Source of the DNA: CAZAQS01 sp964486825
GTDB lineage: Bacteria > Chloroflexota > Anaerolineae > Anaerolineales > UBA4823
Assembly (NCBI GenBank): GCA_964486825.1
Contig: CAZAQS010000294.1
Coordinates: forward strand, 1 to 5,835
DNA: 5,835 bases
Direction: 5' to 3'
Positions within the stretch are counted from its first letter, which is position 1. Every line of letters begins with the position of its first letter. A program made the translations under genes and the position numbers. The notes beneath the pieces were generated by a model. It worked only from the letters and a program-made list of their open reading frames with translations. It made no database searches and had not been told where the DNA came from. Below are positions 1-5,835 of the stretch, piece by piece.

Positions 1-15
1 GCCTGGCAATAAAAA

Positions 16-48
16 GCTATCCTTTCATAAGCAATTCTGCTATCCTTT
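16..48. repeat. 10-bp direct repeat upstream of the YlbF-family operon
   Basis: The sequence GCTATCCTTT occurs at 16-25 and again at 39-48, so the two copies start 23 bp apart, close to two helical turns. They lie 50-85 bp upstream of the first YlbF-family start codon. Same-face spacing and the upstream position suggest a possible regulator site, but this is inference. No other copies were noticed in the window, and no convincing promoter could be placed next to them. Confidence 0.35.
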
Positions 49-86
49 TCACGGGTTGATGGCACTGGATAAGAGTTAAACATAAT

Positions 87-91
87 AAGGA
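87..91 (+). promoter_or_regulatory. Shine-Dalgarno site of first YlbF-family gene
   Basis: AAGGA ends 8 nt before the ATG at 100, which is good spacing. It supports that ATG as the true start. Confidence 0.7.
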
Positions 92-99
92 ACCCCTGA

Positions 100-492
100 A
101 TGACGATACCCACCCTGGAGACAGCTTCTCCCACCCAGGTCCGGCAGCAGGCGCAACGTTTCGCAGATGCCTTGATGGCCAGCCCTGAATACATAGAATT
201 CAACTCAGCCTCCGATCGCCTCGGCAAAGATCCTGTTGCCCAGGGCGCTATACAGGCTTTTCAGGCCAAGCAACGCGATATGCAGACCAAGGCGCAGCTA
301 AATTCTGTCACCCAGGCGGACCAGGCCGAGCTGGAGCAGCTCCACCAGGCCCTCATGGCCCAGCCGGCGGTCGGCGCTTACTTCGAGGCCCTGGACGGAT
401 TTACCCGCCTCTGCCAGGCGGCGGCTGACGGCATCTACGAATACACCCACCTGAACATCGCTTCGGCCTGTGGCGGCGGATGCTGCGGGTAG
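100..492 (+). CDS. YlbF/YmcA-family protein with C-terminal cysteine tail
   Basis: This 130-residue protein has the size and helical pattern of the YlbF/YmcA (Com_YlbF) family. An N-terminal helix around residues 12-28 is followed by a 'SPEYIEFNSASDRLGKDPVA' type segment (about 28-47), then long Gln/Ala/Glu-rich amphipathic helices to about residue 118. The C-terminus is a short Gly/Cys tail, CGGGCCG (Cys124, Cys128, Cys129), and there is one further Cys at 105. In Bacillus subtilis, YlbF and YmcA form a complex with YaaT that carries iron-sulfur clusters and affects RNase Y-dependent mRNA processing, competence and biofilm formation. The tail here could ligate a metal or cluster, but that is inference. 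There is no signal peptide or membrane segment, so it should be cytoplasmic. The start is supported by AAGGA at 87-91. A second, related gene follows after 10 nt. The family call is fairly secure; the specific role is not known. Confidence 0.82.
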   Translation: MTIPTLETASPTQVRQQAQRFADALMASPEYIEFNSASDRLGKDPVAQGAIQAFQAKQRDMQTKAQLNSVTQADQAELEQLHQALMAQPAVGAYFEALDGFTRLCQAAADGIYEYTHLNIASACGGGCCG

Positions 493-497
493 AGGAG
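493..497 (+). promoter_or_regulatory. Shine-Dalgarno site that fixes the start of the second YlbF-family gene
   Basis: AGGAG begins right after the stop codon of the upstream gene and ends 5 nt before the ATG at 503. It favours 503 over the earlier in-frame ATG at 470, which lies inside the upstream gene and has no comparable site. Confidence 0.7.
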
Positions 498-502
498 CAC
501 TC

Positions 503-886
503 ATGACAGACACGACCCCCATTCTCAACCCCGACTTGCAGGCTGCCACCCACGCTCTCGGCCAAAGCCTGGAAGCTTCCGAACCCTTCACACGCTACGT
601 ACAAGCCCAGGCCGCCATGGATACAGACCAGGCTGCCGCCGACCTGCTGGACTTGTTGATCTCTTCACAAAACAGCTTCCGGATGCAGCAAAGCCAGGGC
701 GGCGTTACCCAGGCCGACATCGACCAGCTCAAGACCATCCAGAAGAGCGTACAAGAGAACCCTGCTATCATGGAATATGCCAATTCTCAGAAAGCGGCAA
801 TCGCTTTCCTGAAAGAGATCAACCAGGAGATCAGCCAGCAGCTCGGCATGGACTTCGCTCTGATCGCCAAGCGTTCCTGTGGATAA
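503..886 (+). CDS. Second YlbF/YmcA-family protein, paralogous partner
   Basis: This 127-residue, cytoplasmic, mostly helical protein matches its upstream neighbour along the length. It has an N-terminal helix (about 11-24), a 'SEPFTRYVQAQAAMDTDQAA' segment (about 27-46), and a shared VTQAD stretch (68-72; 70-74 in the neighbour). Next comes the ENPAIMEYANSQ helix start (85-96), then a final helix. The C-terminus is again short and ends in Cys-Gly, but has a single cysteine (Cys126) where the neighbour has three. The two genes look like an old tandem duplication, now quite diverged. A heteromeric complex like YlbF with YmcA is a reasonable inference. The start at 503 was chosen because AGGAG lies just upstream; an ATG at 470 would overlap the first gene by 23 nt and add 11 residues unlike the family. 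An intrinsic terminator follows 34 nt after the stop, closing a two-gene operon. Confidence 0.8.
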   Translation: MTDTTPILNPDLQAATHALGQSLEASEPFTRYVQAQAAMDTDQAAADLLDLLISSQNSFRMQQSQGGVTQADIDQLKTIQKSVQENPAIMEYANSQKAAIAFLKEINQEISQQLGMDFALIAKRSCG

Positions 887-920
887 GACCCCGAAAGCAT
901 ACACTTTGGGTTAAACCGGA

Positions 921-958
921 TGAGCCTGTGGATGGATCCCCCACAGGCTCAAATTTTT
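921..958 (+). terminator. Intrinsic terminator of the YlbF-pair operon
   Basis: An 11-bp perfect stem, TGAGCCTGTGG (921-931) with CCACAGGCTCA (941-951), encloses a 9-nt loop and is followed by AA and a run of five T at 954-958. It sits 34 nt after the second YlbF-family stop. On the other strand the hairpin is followed only by TTT, so it is a weak terminator for the convergent kinase gene. Confidence 0.85.
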
Positions 959-1015
959 AACCCACATTCCCTTTCACCCCTGTCAACGTATTTTAGGCCG
1001 ACATACTGTTCACCT

Positions 1016-1040
1016 CCCCCTCTCTCCCTATCCCATCCCC
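1016..1040 (-). other. G-quadruplex-type motif over the kinase stop codon
   Basis: Read on the minus strand, this stretch has four G-runs: GGGG, GGG, GGG and GGGGG. They are separated by loops of 2, 3 and 5 nt, so it fits the usual G3+N1-7 pattern. The kinase stop codon TAG (1028-1030) lies inside it, so the motif would be present in the kinase mRNA at the end of the coding region and start of the 3' UTR. Folding and any effect on termination or mRNA stability are inference. Confidence 0.6.
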
Positions 1041-4000
1041 TCCTGCTGCAGCGGCAGGATGATCCTAAACGTCGCTCCCTGCCCGGGCGTGCTGCTGGCT
1101 GTGATCACGCCCCCATGCCTTTCGAGGATCTTCTGGCAGATAGTCAGGCCGATCCCACTGCCCTGATATTCATTCTTAGGATGCAAGCGCTGGAAGGGCT
1201 GAAAGATTCGCTCGAGCGACTCTTTCTCGAAGCCTATCCCGTTATCCGAAATATTGATCTCCACCTCGTTTCCTGGAAGATATTTACACGTAATATGAAC
1301 CAGAGGGGGCACTCCTGGGCGGGAAAATTTCAATGCGTTGTTGATCATATTTTGGAAGAGCTGGTGCATCTGCAGCGGGTCAGCCTCCACCGTTGGCAGC
1401 TGATCCAGGATCACCTTCCCTCCCGTCTGGCGCATCTGGATCTCCAGGTCATCCAGTACCGTCTTGATTACCTGGCTCAGGTTAACATCAACGTAAGGTT
1501 TGGCTCCGGTGGTCACGCCTGCCAGGGCCAACAGGTCCTCGATCATCGAGCTCATGCGCCGGGCCGCGTTCATCATCCGCTCCAGGTAATCCCTTTCCGT
1601 CTCACCAAGGAGCGGCCCAACCCGCTCGTTGAGCTGTTGTCCGAAGGCTTCGATTTTTCGTAGCGGCTCGCGCAGGTCATGCGAGGCGACAAATGCGAAC
1701 TGCTCCAATTCCTGGTTGCTGCGTTCCAGTTGGCGAGTATAGTGCCGGATGGCCTCCTCAACTCGTTTCCGTTCCGAGATATCCACCGCCGAAGGGATCA
1801 GGTATTTAACCCGACCTTGTTCATCCAGCATCGGGGCAATCATAAAATCGAGTGGCATCAAGTATCCTCCCGCCATGAGCGCATTCACGTCAAAGCGAGA
1901 GGCCTGTCCCTGGGCAGCTTTCTGTACGGCAGAGCGTATCTCGGCCTGCACCTCTGGGGAATAGCTCCACCAGTAAGCCTGGTCGAAAGGCTTGCCCTTC
2001 ACATCCTCTAAGGTGATCCCGGCTGCATCCAACGGGGCCCGGTTGGCCTCCACCATTGTCCCATCTGGAGTCAGCAGCCCCACGAATGTAAACAGGCTAT
2101 CGAGAACCTCCCGCAAGTGCTGTTCGCTTTCCCTCAGGACGGCGTTCGCCTCCTCCAAAGCTTGCTCGGCCCGCTTCCGCTCGCTGATATCCCGGTTGAC
2201 CGATACGTACCCGATGACTTTGCCCTGGGAATCATATACCGCGCTGGTAGACCCTTCCACGGTGATCGTCCGCCCGTCCCGAGTGTATTGGACCATATCC
2301 GCCATATACGCTCTCGCTCCTCGGATCTCCTCGATTGCCTCATCGCGCTGGGAGCGGGATATCTGGGTGCGGGTCACTTCGCGGGCCAGCTTCCCGAGCA
2401 CTTCCTGCTCCTTCCACCCGTATAAATTTTCTGCGGCTTTGTTCCAGGCGGTGATGCGCAAGTCCAGGTCCGTAGCGATGATGGCGTCGTGTACGTTCTC
2501 CAGCAGTTGCGCCAGGTACTCAAGGTGCTCCTGCATTCGCCTGGACTCGGTCAAGTCAAAGGCCGCCACGGTCAGCCCCTCGATCTCTCCCTCCGGCGAG
2601 CGCACAGGCTCGGCAGTTACGTCGTAGATGTACGTCCCGCTCGGGTTGGGAAACTGGACCAGTTGGCGAGCCCCGCTTCCGCTCTCGAACACCGAACGCT
2701 CGAAAGCAATCAGCTCGGCTACCTCTTCGGCGGGGCGCAGCTCCTCATCCCGCTTGCCGATCATCTCATCAACCGTCATCCCTGGAGGTGGGTTATGGAT
2801 CCAGGTATAACAAAGGTTCTTGTCGGTCTGGTATACCAGCAGCGGGGCGGTTTTCAATGCCACCTGTAAGCGGCGCTCGCTCTCTCGTAGCGCGTCTTCC
2901 GCTAATTTCCGTTCTGTGATATCCCTGTGGTAAACCTCCAGGCACTTATTATGCGGAAAGGCGTGGAATTCATACCAGCGGTTTAAGAGCTGGGAATATT
3001 GCTCGAAATGGGCTGGCTCTCCGCTCTGCATGGACTTCATTAATTGGTGGTAGGCTGGGTCTCCCACCACCTGGGGGAACTCCTCCCAGATGACCTTGCC
3101 GATCAGCTCACTGGCGGGCCGGCCCTGGAACAGCTCCCGCTCGGCTACTTCGTTGATCTCGATATAGCGCCAGTTCTCGTCCAGGGAAATGAACGGACCG
3201 GTGATATTCTGGAGGATATAGCGCAGTTTCTCCTCTTTGAGTACCAGTTCCTGCTCGGCCTGCTTGGCCTCCGTGATATCGTTCGTCACCACCACCCCGG
3301 CAAGGATCATCCCGTCCTTGTCATAGATCGGAGAGGAAGAAACGGAGAGTGTACGGAGCTCTCCATTGGCATGAACGACCTGGATCTCTTCGTCCTTCAC
3401 CACCTCCCCTTTCATGACCGTGCGGGCCAGGGGCCATTCGTGAGCAAGGTAAGGAGAGCCGTCTGGGTGGAAGCCCTGGAAAATACTGTACTCGGAAACG
3501 CCTTCTAGCGGCACATATGGATGGCCAATTACCACTTCGAAGAGGTGGTTGGCCAGGATCGTCTTGCCGGATGGCGCAGCCGCGATACCAACCCCAGCCG
3601 GCATCTGCTGCAAGGCAGCCACCAGGAAGGCCCGTTCAGCTTCCATGTCCTTACGGGCGTTGACTTGCTCCGTGACGTCCTGTGTCATGATCAATACCCT
3701 CGCACTCTTCAGGGGGATATGTGTGAAATTGACCCAGGTGAAAGGCTCTCCCGGCCGGATCTGCAGAGGCCTCTCCTCCAGATAGACCTGATCCCCGGTA
3801 TACAACACTTGCATCAGGTAGCGATAACCATCCTTTCCAGGAACATCTGGGAAAAGCTCTGCCAGGGTCTTGCCTTCCGGAGATGAGCCCGGATTGAAGG
3901 CCTCGAAGGCTGGGTTGGCTTCGACGACGTGTAAGTCTTCCCCCTCCACCACCGCGATCCCGATGGGCGCTTGATCTACGATGGCCTGGAGCAGCTCACG

Positions 4001-4435
4001 CTGCGAGCGGTTCTCCTCTAACGAATCCCGCAGTCGCTCCTCCACCTCTTTATGCTCGATGGCATAGCGGATGAAGCGTTCCAGGGTTAGCGAGCTGACT
4101 TCGTTCTTGGTCAGGTAAAGAGTGGCGCCGGCCTGCATGGCTTCCAGGTCGATATCATAGCTGCCTCGACCGGTGTAAAGGATGAAAGGTGATGGATAGC
4201 CCTTGCCTTCGAACTCCCGGATGAGCTGGATTCCGGTCTGAGAGCCCAGATCATAATCCACCAGCACAGCGTCGTAGCGGTTGGAATTGAGCAGCTCTTC
4301 CCCACTGGAATAGTTAGGCGCCCACTCCAGGACCATCTTGCTGTGCTGGGCGCCTTTCAACATCTGCTTGGTCAGGAAATAGTCATCTTCATCGTCATCA
4401 ACCAGTAAAATTCGCCACGTGGCTAAATTAGCCAT
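1028..4435 (-). CDS. Hybrid sensor histidine kinase (REC, about six PAS, HisKA, HATPase_c)
   Basis: This 1135-residue soluble kinase has no membrane segment. It starts with a receiver domain (about 7-125) carrying acidic Asp13/Asp14/Asp15, phospho-acceptor Asp60 in LVDYDLG, Thr88 and Lys110. About six PAS domains follow, at roughly 146-256, 264-390, 402-508, 518-631, 637-752 and 770-888. Most end in the typical signal linker, for example DITERK or DISERKRAEQAL. A coiled-coil linker (about 888-912) leads to the HisKA helices with phospho-histidine His919 in SHDLREPLR. The ATPase domain (about 1018-1130) has the N box (Asn1029, Asn1032, Asn1033), G1 DNGIGF (1064-1069) and G2 GSGIGLTIC (1092-1100). 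The kinase core resembles the phytochrome-like SHDLREPL class. No LOV cysteine motif or other obvious cofactor site was recognised, so the stimulus is unknown. The receiver suggests input from another kinase. No response regulator lies next to it in the window. The ATG at 4435 has a strong GGAGGGG site; a GTG at 4483 would add 16 unlikely residues. Confidence 0.95.
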   Translation of the reverse strand: MANLATWRILLVDDDEDDYFLTKQMLKGAQHSKMVLEWAPNYSSGEELLNSNRYDAVLVDYDLGSQTGIQLIREFEGKGYPSPFILYTGRGSYDIDLEAMQAGATLYLTKNEVSSLTLERFIRYAIEHKEVEERLRDSLEENRSQRELLQAIVDQAPIGIAVVEGEDLHVVEANPAFEAFNPGSSPEGKTLAELFPDVPGKDGYRYLMQVLYTGDQVYLEERPLQIRPGEPFTWVNFTHIPLKSARVLIMTQDVTEQVNARKDMEAERAFLVAALQQMPAGVGIAAAPSGKTILANHLFEVVIGHPYVPLEGVSEYSIFQGFHPDGSPYLAHEWPLARTVMKGEVVKDEEIQVVHANGELRTLSVSSSPIYDKDGMILAGVVVTNDITEAKQAEQELVLKEEKLRYILQNITGPFISLDENWRYIEINEVAERELFQGRPASELIGKVIWEEFPQVVGDPAYHQLMKSMQSGEPAHFEQYSQLLNRWYEFHAFPHNKCLEVYHRDITERKLAEDALRESERRLQVALKTAPLLVYQTDKNLCYTWIHNPPPGMTVDEMIGKRDEELRPAEEVAELIAFERSVFESGSGARQLVQFPNPSGTYIYDVTAEPVRSPEGEIEGLTVAAFDLTESRRMQEHLEYLAQLLENVHDAIIATDLDLRITAWNKAAENLYGWKEQEVLGKLAREVTRTQISRSQRDEAIEEIRGARAYMADMVQYTRDGRTITVEGSTSAVYDSQGKVIGYVSVNRDISERKRAEQALEEANAVLRESEQHLREVLDSLFTFVGLLTPDGTMVEANRAPLDAAGITLEDVKGKPFDQAYWWSYSPEVQAEIRSAVQKAAQGQASRFDVNALMAGGYLMPLDFMIAPMLDEQGRVKYLIPSAVDISERKRVEEAIRHYTRQLERSNQELEQFAFVASHDLREPLRKIEAFGQQLNERVGPLLGETERDYLERMMNAARRMSSMIEDLLALAGVTTGAKPYVDVNLSQVIKTVLDDLEIQMRQTGGKVILDQLPTVEADPLQMHQLFQNMINNALKFSRPGVPPLVHITCKYLPGNEVEINISDNGIGFEKESLERIFQPFQRLHPKNEYQGSGIGLTICQKILERHGGVITASSTPGQGATFRIILPLQQEGMG

Positions 4436-4440
4436 GGAAT

Positions 4441-4447
4441 CCCCTCC
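4441..4447 (-). promoter_or_regulatory. Shine-Dalgarno site that decides the kinase start
   Basis: On the minus strand GGAGGGG ends 5 nt before the ATG at 4435. This is a near-perfect anti-16S match and picks that start over the in-frame GTG at 4483, so the receiver domain begins only a few residues into the protein. Confidence 0.85.
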
Positions 4448-4516
4448 GTTCAGGTCGGACCACAGATTATTGAATCCGTTCACGATCTGTTACGAACAGC
4501 TCCTCTTGGGTCCCCC

Positions 4517-4541
4517 ATTGGATTGTAGAGTGGAATCCAAT
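4517..4541. promoter_or_regulatory. Palindrome at the kinase promoter, candidate operator
   Basis: ATTGGATT (4517-4524) and AATCCAAT (4534-4541) form a perfect 8-bp inverted repeat with a 9-nt centre. One arm overlaps the last bases of the proposed -10 element (4540-4545), and the rest covers the expected transcription start. That is where a repressor dimer would bind. Hairpin formation in RNA is the alternative, but no T-run follows on either strand, so a terminator is unlikely. The operator role is inference. Confidence 0.4.
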
Positions 4542-4568
4542 TATGACATAGCTTGTCGCTTTCGACAA
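4540..4568 (-). promoter_or_regulatory. Possible sigma70-type promoter of the kinase gene
   Basis: On the minus strand TTGTCG (4568-4563, four of six consensus bases) is followed after exactly 17 nt by CATAAT (4545-4540, five of six). The start would fall near 4533, leaving a leader of roughly 100 nt before the kinase ATG. The -35 is also one arm of a small inverted repeat, TTGTCG (4553-4558) with CGACAA (4563-4568), so the hexamer may partly reflect that symmetry. Confidence 0.45.
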
Positions 4569-4587
4569 TATACTCCGCCAATCCCAA

Positions 4588-5835
4588 CATGGCTTTCTCA
4601 AGATCGAGGTTTTACGGTAATCAGCAAGGTAAAGGCATCAGCGATATGACCTTCAAAGTAACGGCGAGCTTGAACGGCGTTATTGTAACCAGCCCGTTTG
4701 ATCAAGCCCAAAACCAGATTATGGACAGTCGCCAAGATACGACCAGCAGCACCGATGGTCATGCGAGTGGCATCTTCGTGAAAAGTCACATCGCGACGGT
4801 AATGCAGACCCGTTTCGATCAGCCAATGTTGACGCCTGAGGCGCAGAACTTTTGCAGGAGAAGCCTGATGCCTGGCAAGGCTGGTAATGCCATACTCTGT
4901 TTCAGAGCTGGTTTTGTAAACCTTTCCCTGACGGATCCAATCAAACTGGCGTTTCAGGCGATACACTTGCCCCAGGCCGGGCCAATCGACATAATCATTG
5001 AGCATGGCGCTGGTTTCGATGGTCCGTTTTTCCAGTCGCCCATGTCCGAGATTGACTTTGTGGGCGCTCAAAAAATCGGTCGTGATCTTTCCGAAACCGG
5101 GTTTGGGCTTGTCTGGGGCGAACAAGCGCTGAATGTCTTCGTACAGTCGCGGTTGGTTCTCTTTTACTGGCCACAGATAATGCCCGCCTCGGGCGACAAT
5201 CTGCTCAGAAATCGCCCGTTGGGTGTGCAGCGCATCCCCGGTAACCACCTTTCCAATCAGCGAAACCTCTCTCAGGGCTCTAGGGGCAGCTATGATCTCA
5301 TTTTTCTTGTTGTCTACCACGCCTTGTGCTACTACCTGTTGTTGACTAACATCGTAAACGCTCAAAACGTAGTCGCTACTTTCTTGCCCTGCCAAGCGGG
5401 TGCCTCGCAGAACCTTGCCATCCATCGCCAGAACCTGCCCTTCCCCCGTCTGCTCTTGTTGGCTGTACTCTTGCGCCATCCGATCAAACTCGGCCTCCTC
5501 CAGTATATTTTGGAATATCCGCCGGATCGTATTGTGGTGTGGCATCCAAGTTCGTTTGAGCTTCATCTGCTTGGCCAACTCTTCGGCCTGGTTCTTGGCC
5601 CAATCGGCAATCTCCATCGGTCGGTCTTTTCCACACAACTTTGCCAGAAAGATGATCACCAGCCAGGTAGTCAGGCTGTATCGTTTACCATGCGCTTTGC
5701 GTGGGTCGCTGATTTTCTGAAAACGAGCATACAGGCTGCCTACATCATAGATAACTTCGTTTTCACTAATCTCTTGCCACGCTTTGAGTGCGCTATACTC
5801 CCTTTGGCCCTCCTCGGTGTTTTTGGCTGTTGGCG
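4588..5835 (-). mobile_element. ISAs1-family insertion sequence, partial
   Basis: The element is recognised from its transposase, which fills nearly all of this stretch. The end nearest the kinase gene is not certain. The bases from about 4588 (CATGGCTTTCTCAAG, overlapping the transposase stop) look like a possible terminal repeat because ISAs1-type ends often begin with a CAGGG-like sequence close to the transposase stop. The partner end is outside the window, so the inverted repeats and target duplication cannot be compared. The inner boundary should be read as approximate. Confidence 0.6.
4598..5835 (-). CDS. ISAs1-family DDE transposase, 5' end beyond window
   Basis: The gene encodes a transposase of the ISAs1 (H-repeat-like) family, which catalyses DNA cleavage and strand transfer. 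The frame stays open to the window edge, giving 411 visible residues; the GTG at 5659 is internal, not the start. Near residues 35-78 is the typical N-terminal signature: SDPRKAHGKRYSL followed by a hydrophobic stretch and the PMEIADWA motif. The catalytic core follows. The first Asp (visible residue 138) is in AMDGKVLRG, and the second Asp (200) is in GDALHTQ. After that come GGHYLWPVKENQ (about 216-227) and a GHGRLEKR segment (263-270). The catalytic Glu (340) is in HWLIETGLHYRRDVTFHEDA. All three acidic residues and the family motifs are present with no frameshift or stop, so the enzyme may be active. It lies upstream of the kinase gene on the same strand. Its start codon, Shine-Dalgarno site and promoter are not visible. 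Confidence 0.93.
   Translation of the reverse strand, partial: PTAKNTEEGQREYSALKAWQEISENEVIYDVGSLYARFQKISDPRKAHGKRYSLTTWLVIIFLAKLCGKDRPMEIADWAKNQAEELAKQMKLKRTWMPHHNTIRRIFQNILEEAEFDRMAQEYSQQEQTGEGQVLAMDGKVLRGTRLAGQESSDYVLSVYDVSQQQVVAQGVVDNKKNEIIAAPRALREVSLIGKVVTGDALHTQRAISEQIVARGGHYLWPVKENQPRLYEDIQRLFAPDKPKPGFGKITTDFLSAHKVNLGHGRLEKRTIETSAMLNDYVDWPGLGQVYRLKRQFDWIRQGKVYKTSSETEYGITSLARHQASPAKVLRLRRQHWLIETGLHYRRDVTFHEDATRMTIGAAGRILATVHNLVLGLIKRAGYNNAVQARRYFEGHIADAFTLLITVKPRS

Noticed and set aside
56..86. TTGATG and CATAAT as a promoter for the first YlbF-family gene
   Set aside because: The spacing is 19 bp and the transcript would start at about 93, after the Shine-Dalgarno site at 87-91, so it would not give a normal message.
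958..986. Perfect TTGACA on the minus strand at 986-981 as an antisense promoter into the YlbF pair
   Set aside because: No acceptable -10 hexamer lies at 16-18 bp; the sequence there is G-rich followed by the A/T of the terminator tail.
920..1663. 247-codon open frame on the plus strand
   Set aside because: It starts inside the terminator hairpin and runs antisense to the kinase ATPase and HisKA domains; it has no ribosome binding site and no recognisable motif.
1992..2627. 211-codon open frame on the plus strand
   Set aside because: It is antisense to the PAS-coding region; its Ser/Arg-rich composition is what the reverse of this coding sequence would give.
3044..3508. 154-codon open frame on the plus strand
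   Set aside because: It is an antisense shadow of the kinase gene with no start signal or known domain.
4487..4499. CTGTT-ACG-AACAG short hairpin in the kinase leader
   Set aside because: A 5-bp stem with a 3-nt loop is common by chance and has no T-run or link to the start site.
4517..4541. The 8-bp palindrome as an intrinsic terminator for the transposase gene
   Set aside because: Read on the minus strand it is followed by a G-rich stretch (GGGGGACCC), not a T-run.
4419..4649. 76-codon open frame on the plus strand across the kinase-insertion gap
   Set aside because: It overlaps both flanking genes in antisense, has no family match that I can recognise, and has no convincing ribosome binding site.

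Overview
This window comes from a bacterial chromosome of moderately high G+C. It uses strong Shine-Dalgarno sites and stable hairpin-plus-T-run terminators. A very long soluble multi-PAS histidine kinase, a YlbF-family pair with a glycine/cysteine tail and an ISAs1-type transposase together would fit a Chloroflexota (Anaerolineae-like) or similar environmental bacterium. That assignment is inference from gene style, as no marker gene is present.

Layout. Positions 1-99 are a short upstream region with a 10-bp direct repeat and a ribosome binding site. Positions 100-886 (+) hold two adjacent small genes, both read as YlbF/YmcA-family helical proteins. They are 10 nt apart, so probably one operon, and it is closed by a clear intrinsic terminator at 921-958. 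Positions 1028-4435 (-) hold one uninterrupted 1135-residue hybrid sensor kinase (receiver, about six PAS domains, HisKA, HATPase_c) converging on the YlbF pair. Its stop codon lies inside a G-quadruplex-type G-run array on the coding strand. Positions 4436-4597 are the kinase's upstream region, with a plausible sigma70-type promoter, an 8-bp palindrome touching its -10 element, and a strong Shine-Dalgarno site. Positions 4598-5835 (-) hold an ISAs1-family transposase whose frame is still open at the window edge, so its 5' end and one IS terminus are outside.

How the genes relate. The YlbF pair is likely co-expressed and may form a heteromeric complex. In Bacillus, YlbF and YmcA work with YaaT, but no YaaT-like gene is visible here. 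The kinase is cytoplasmic and has both an N-terminal receiver and a kinase core, so it is probably a middle step of a phosphorelay whose other partners are elsewhere. The IS lies directly upstream of the kinase on the same strand and could influence its transcription by read-through. I see no defence system, CRISPR array, RNA gene or clearly novel system. The most notable points are the asymmetric cysteine tails of the YlbF pair, the G-run array over the kinase stop codon, and the palindrome at the kinase promoter.
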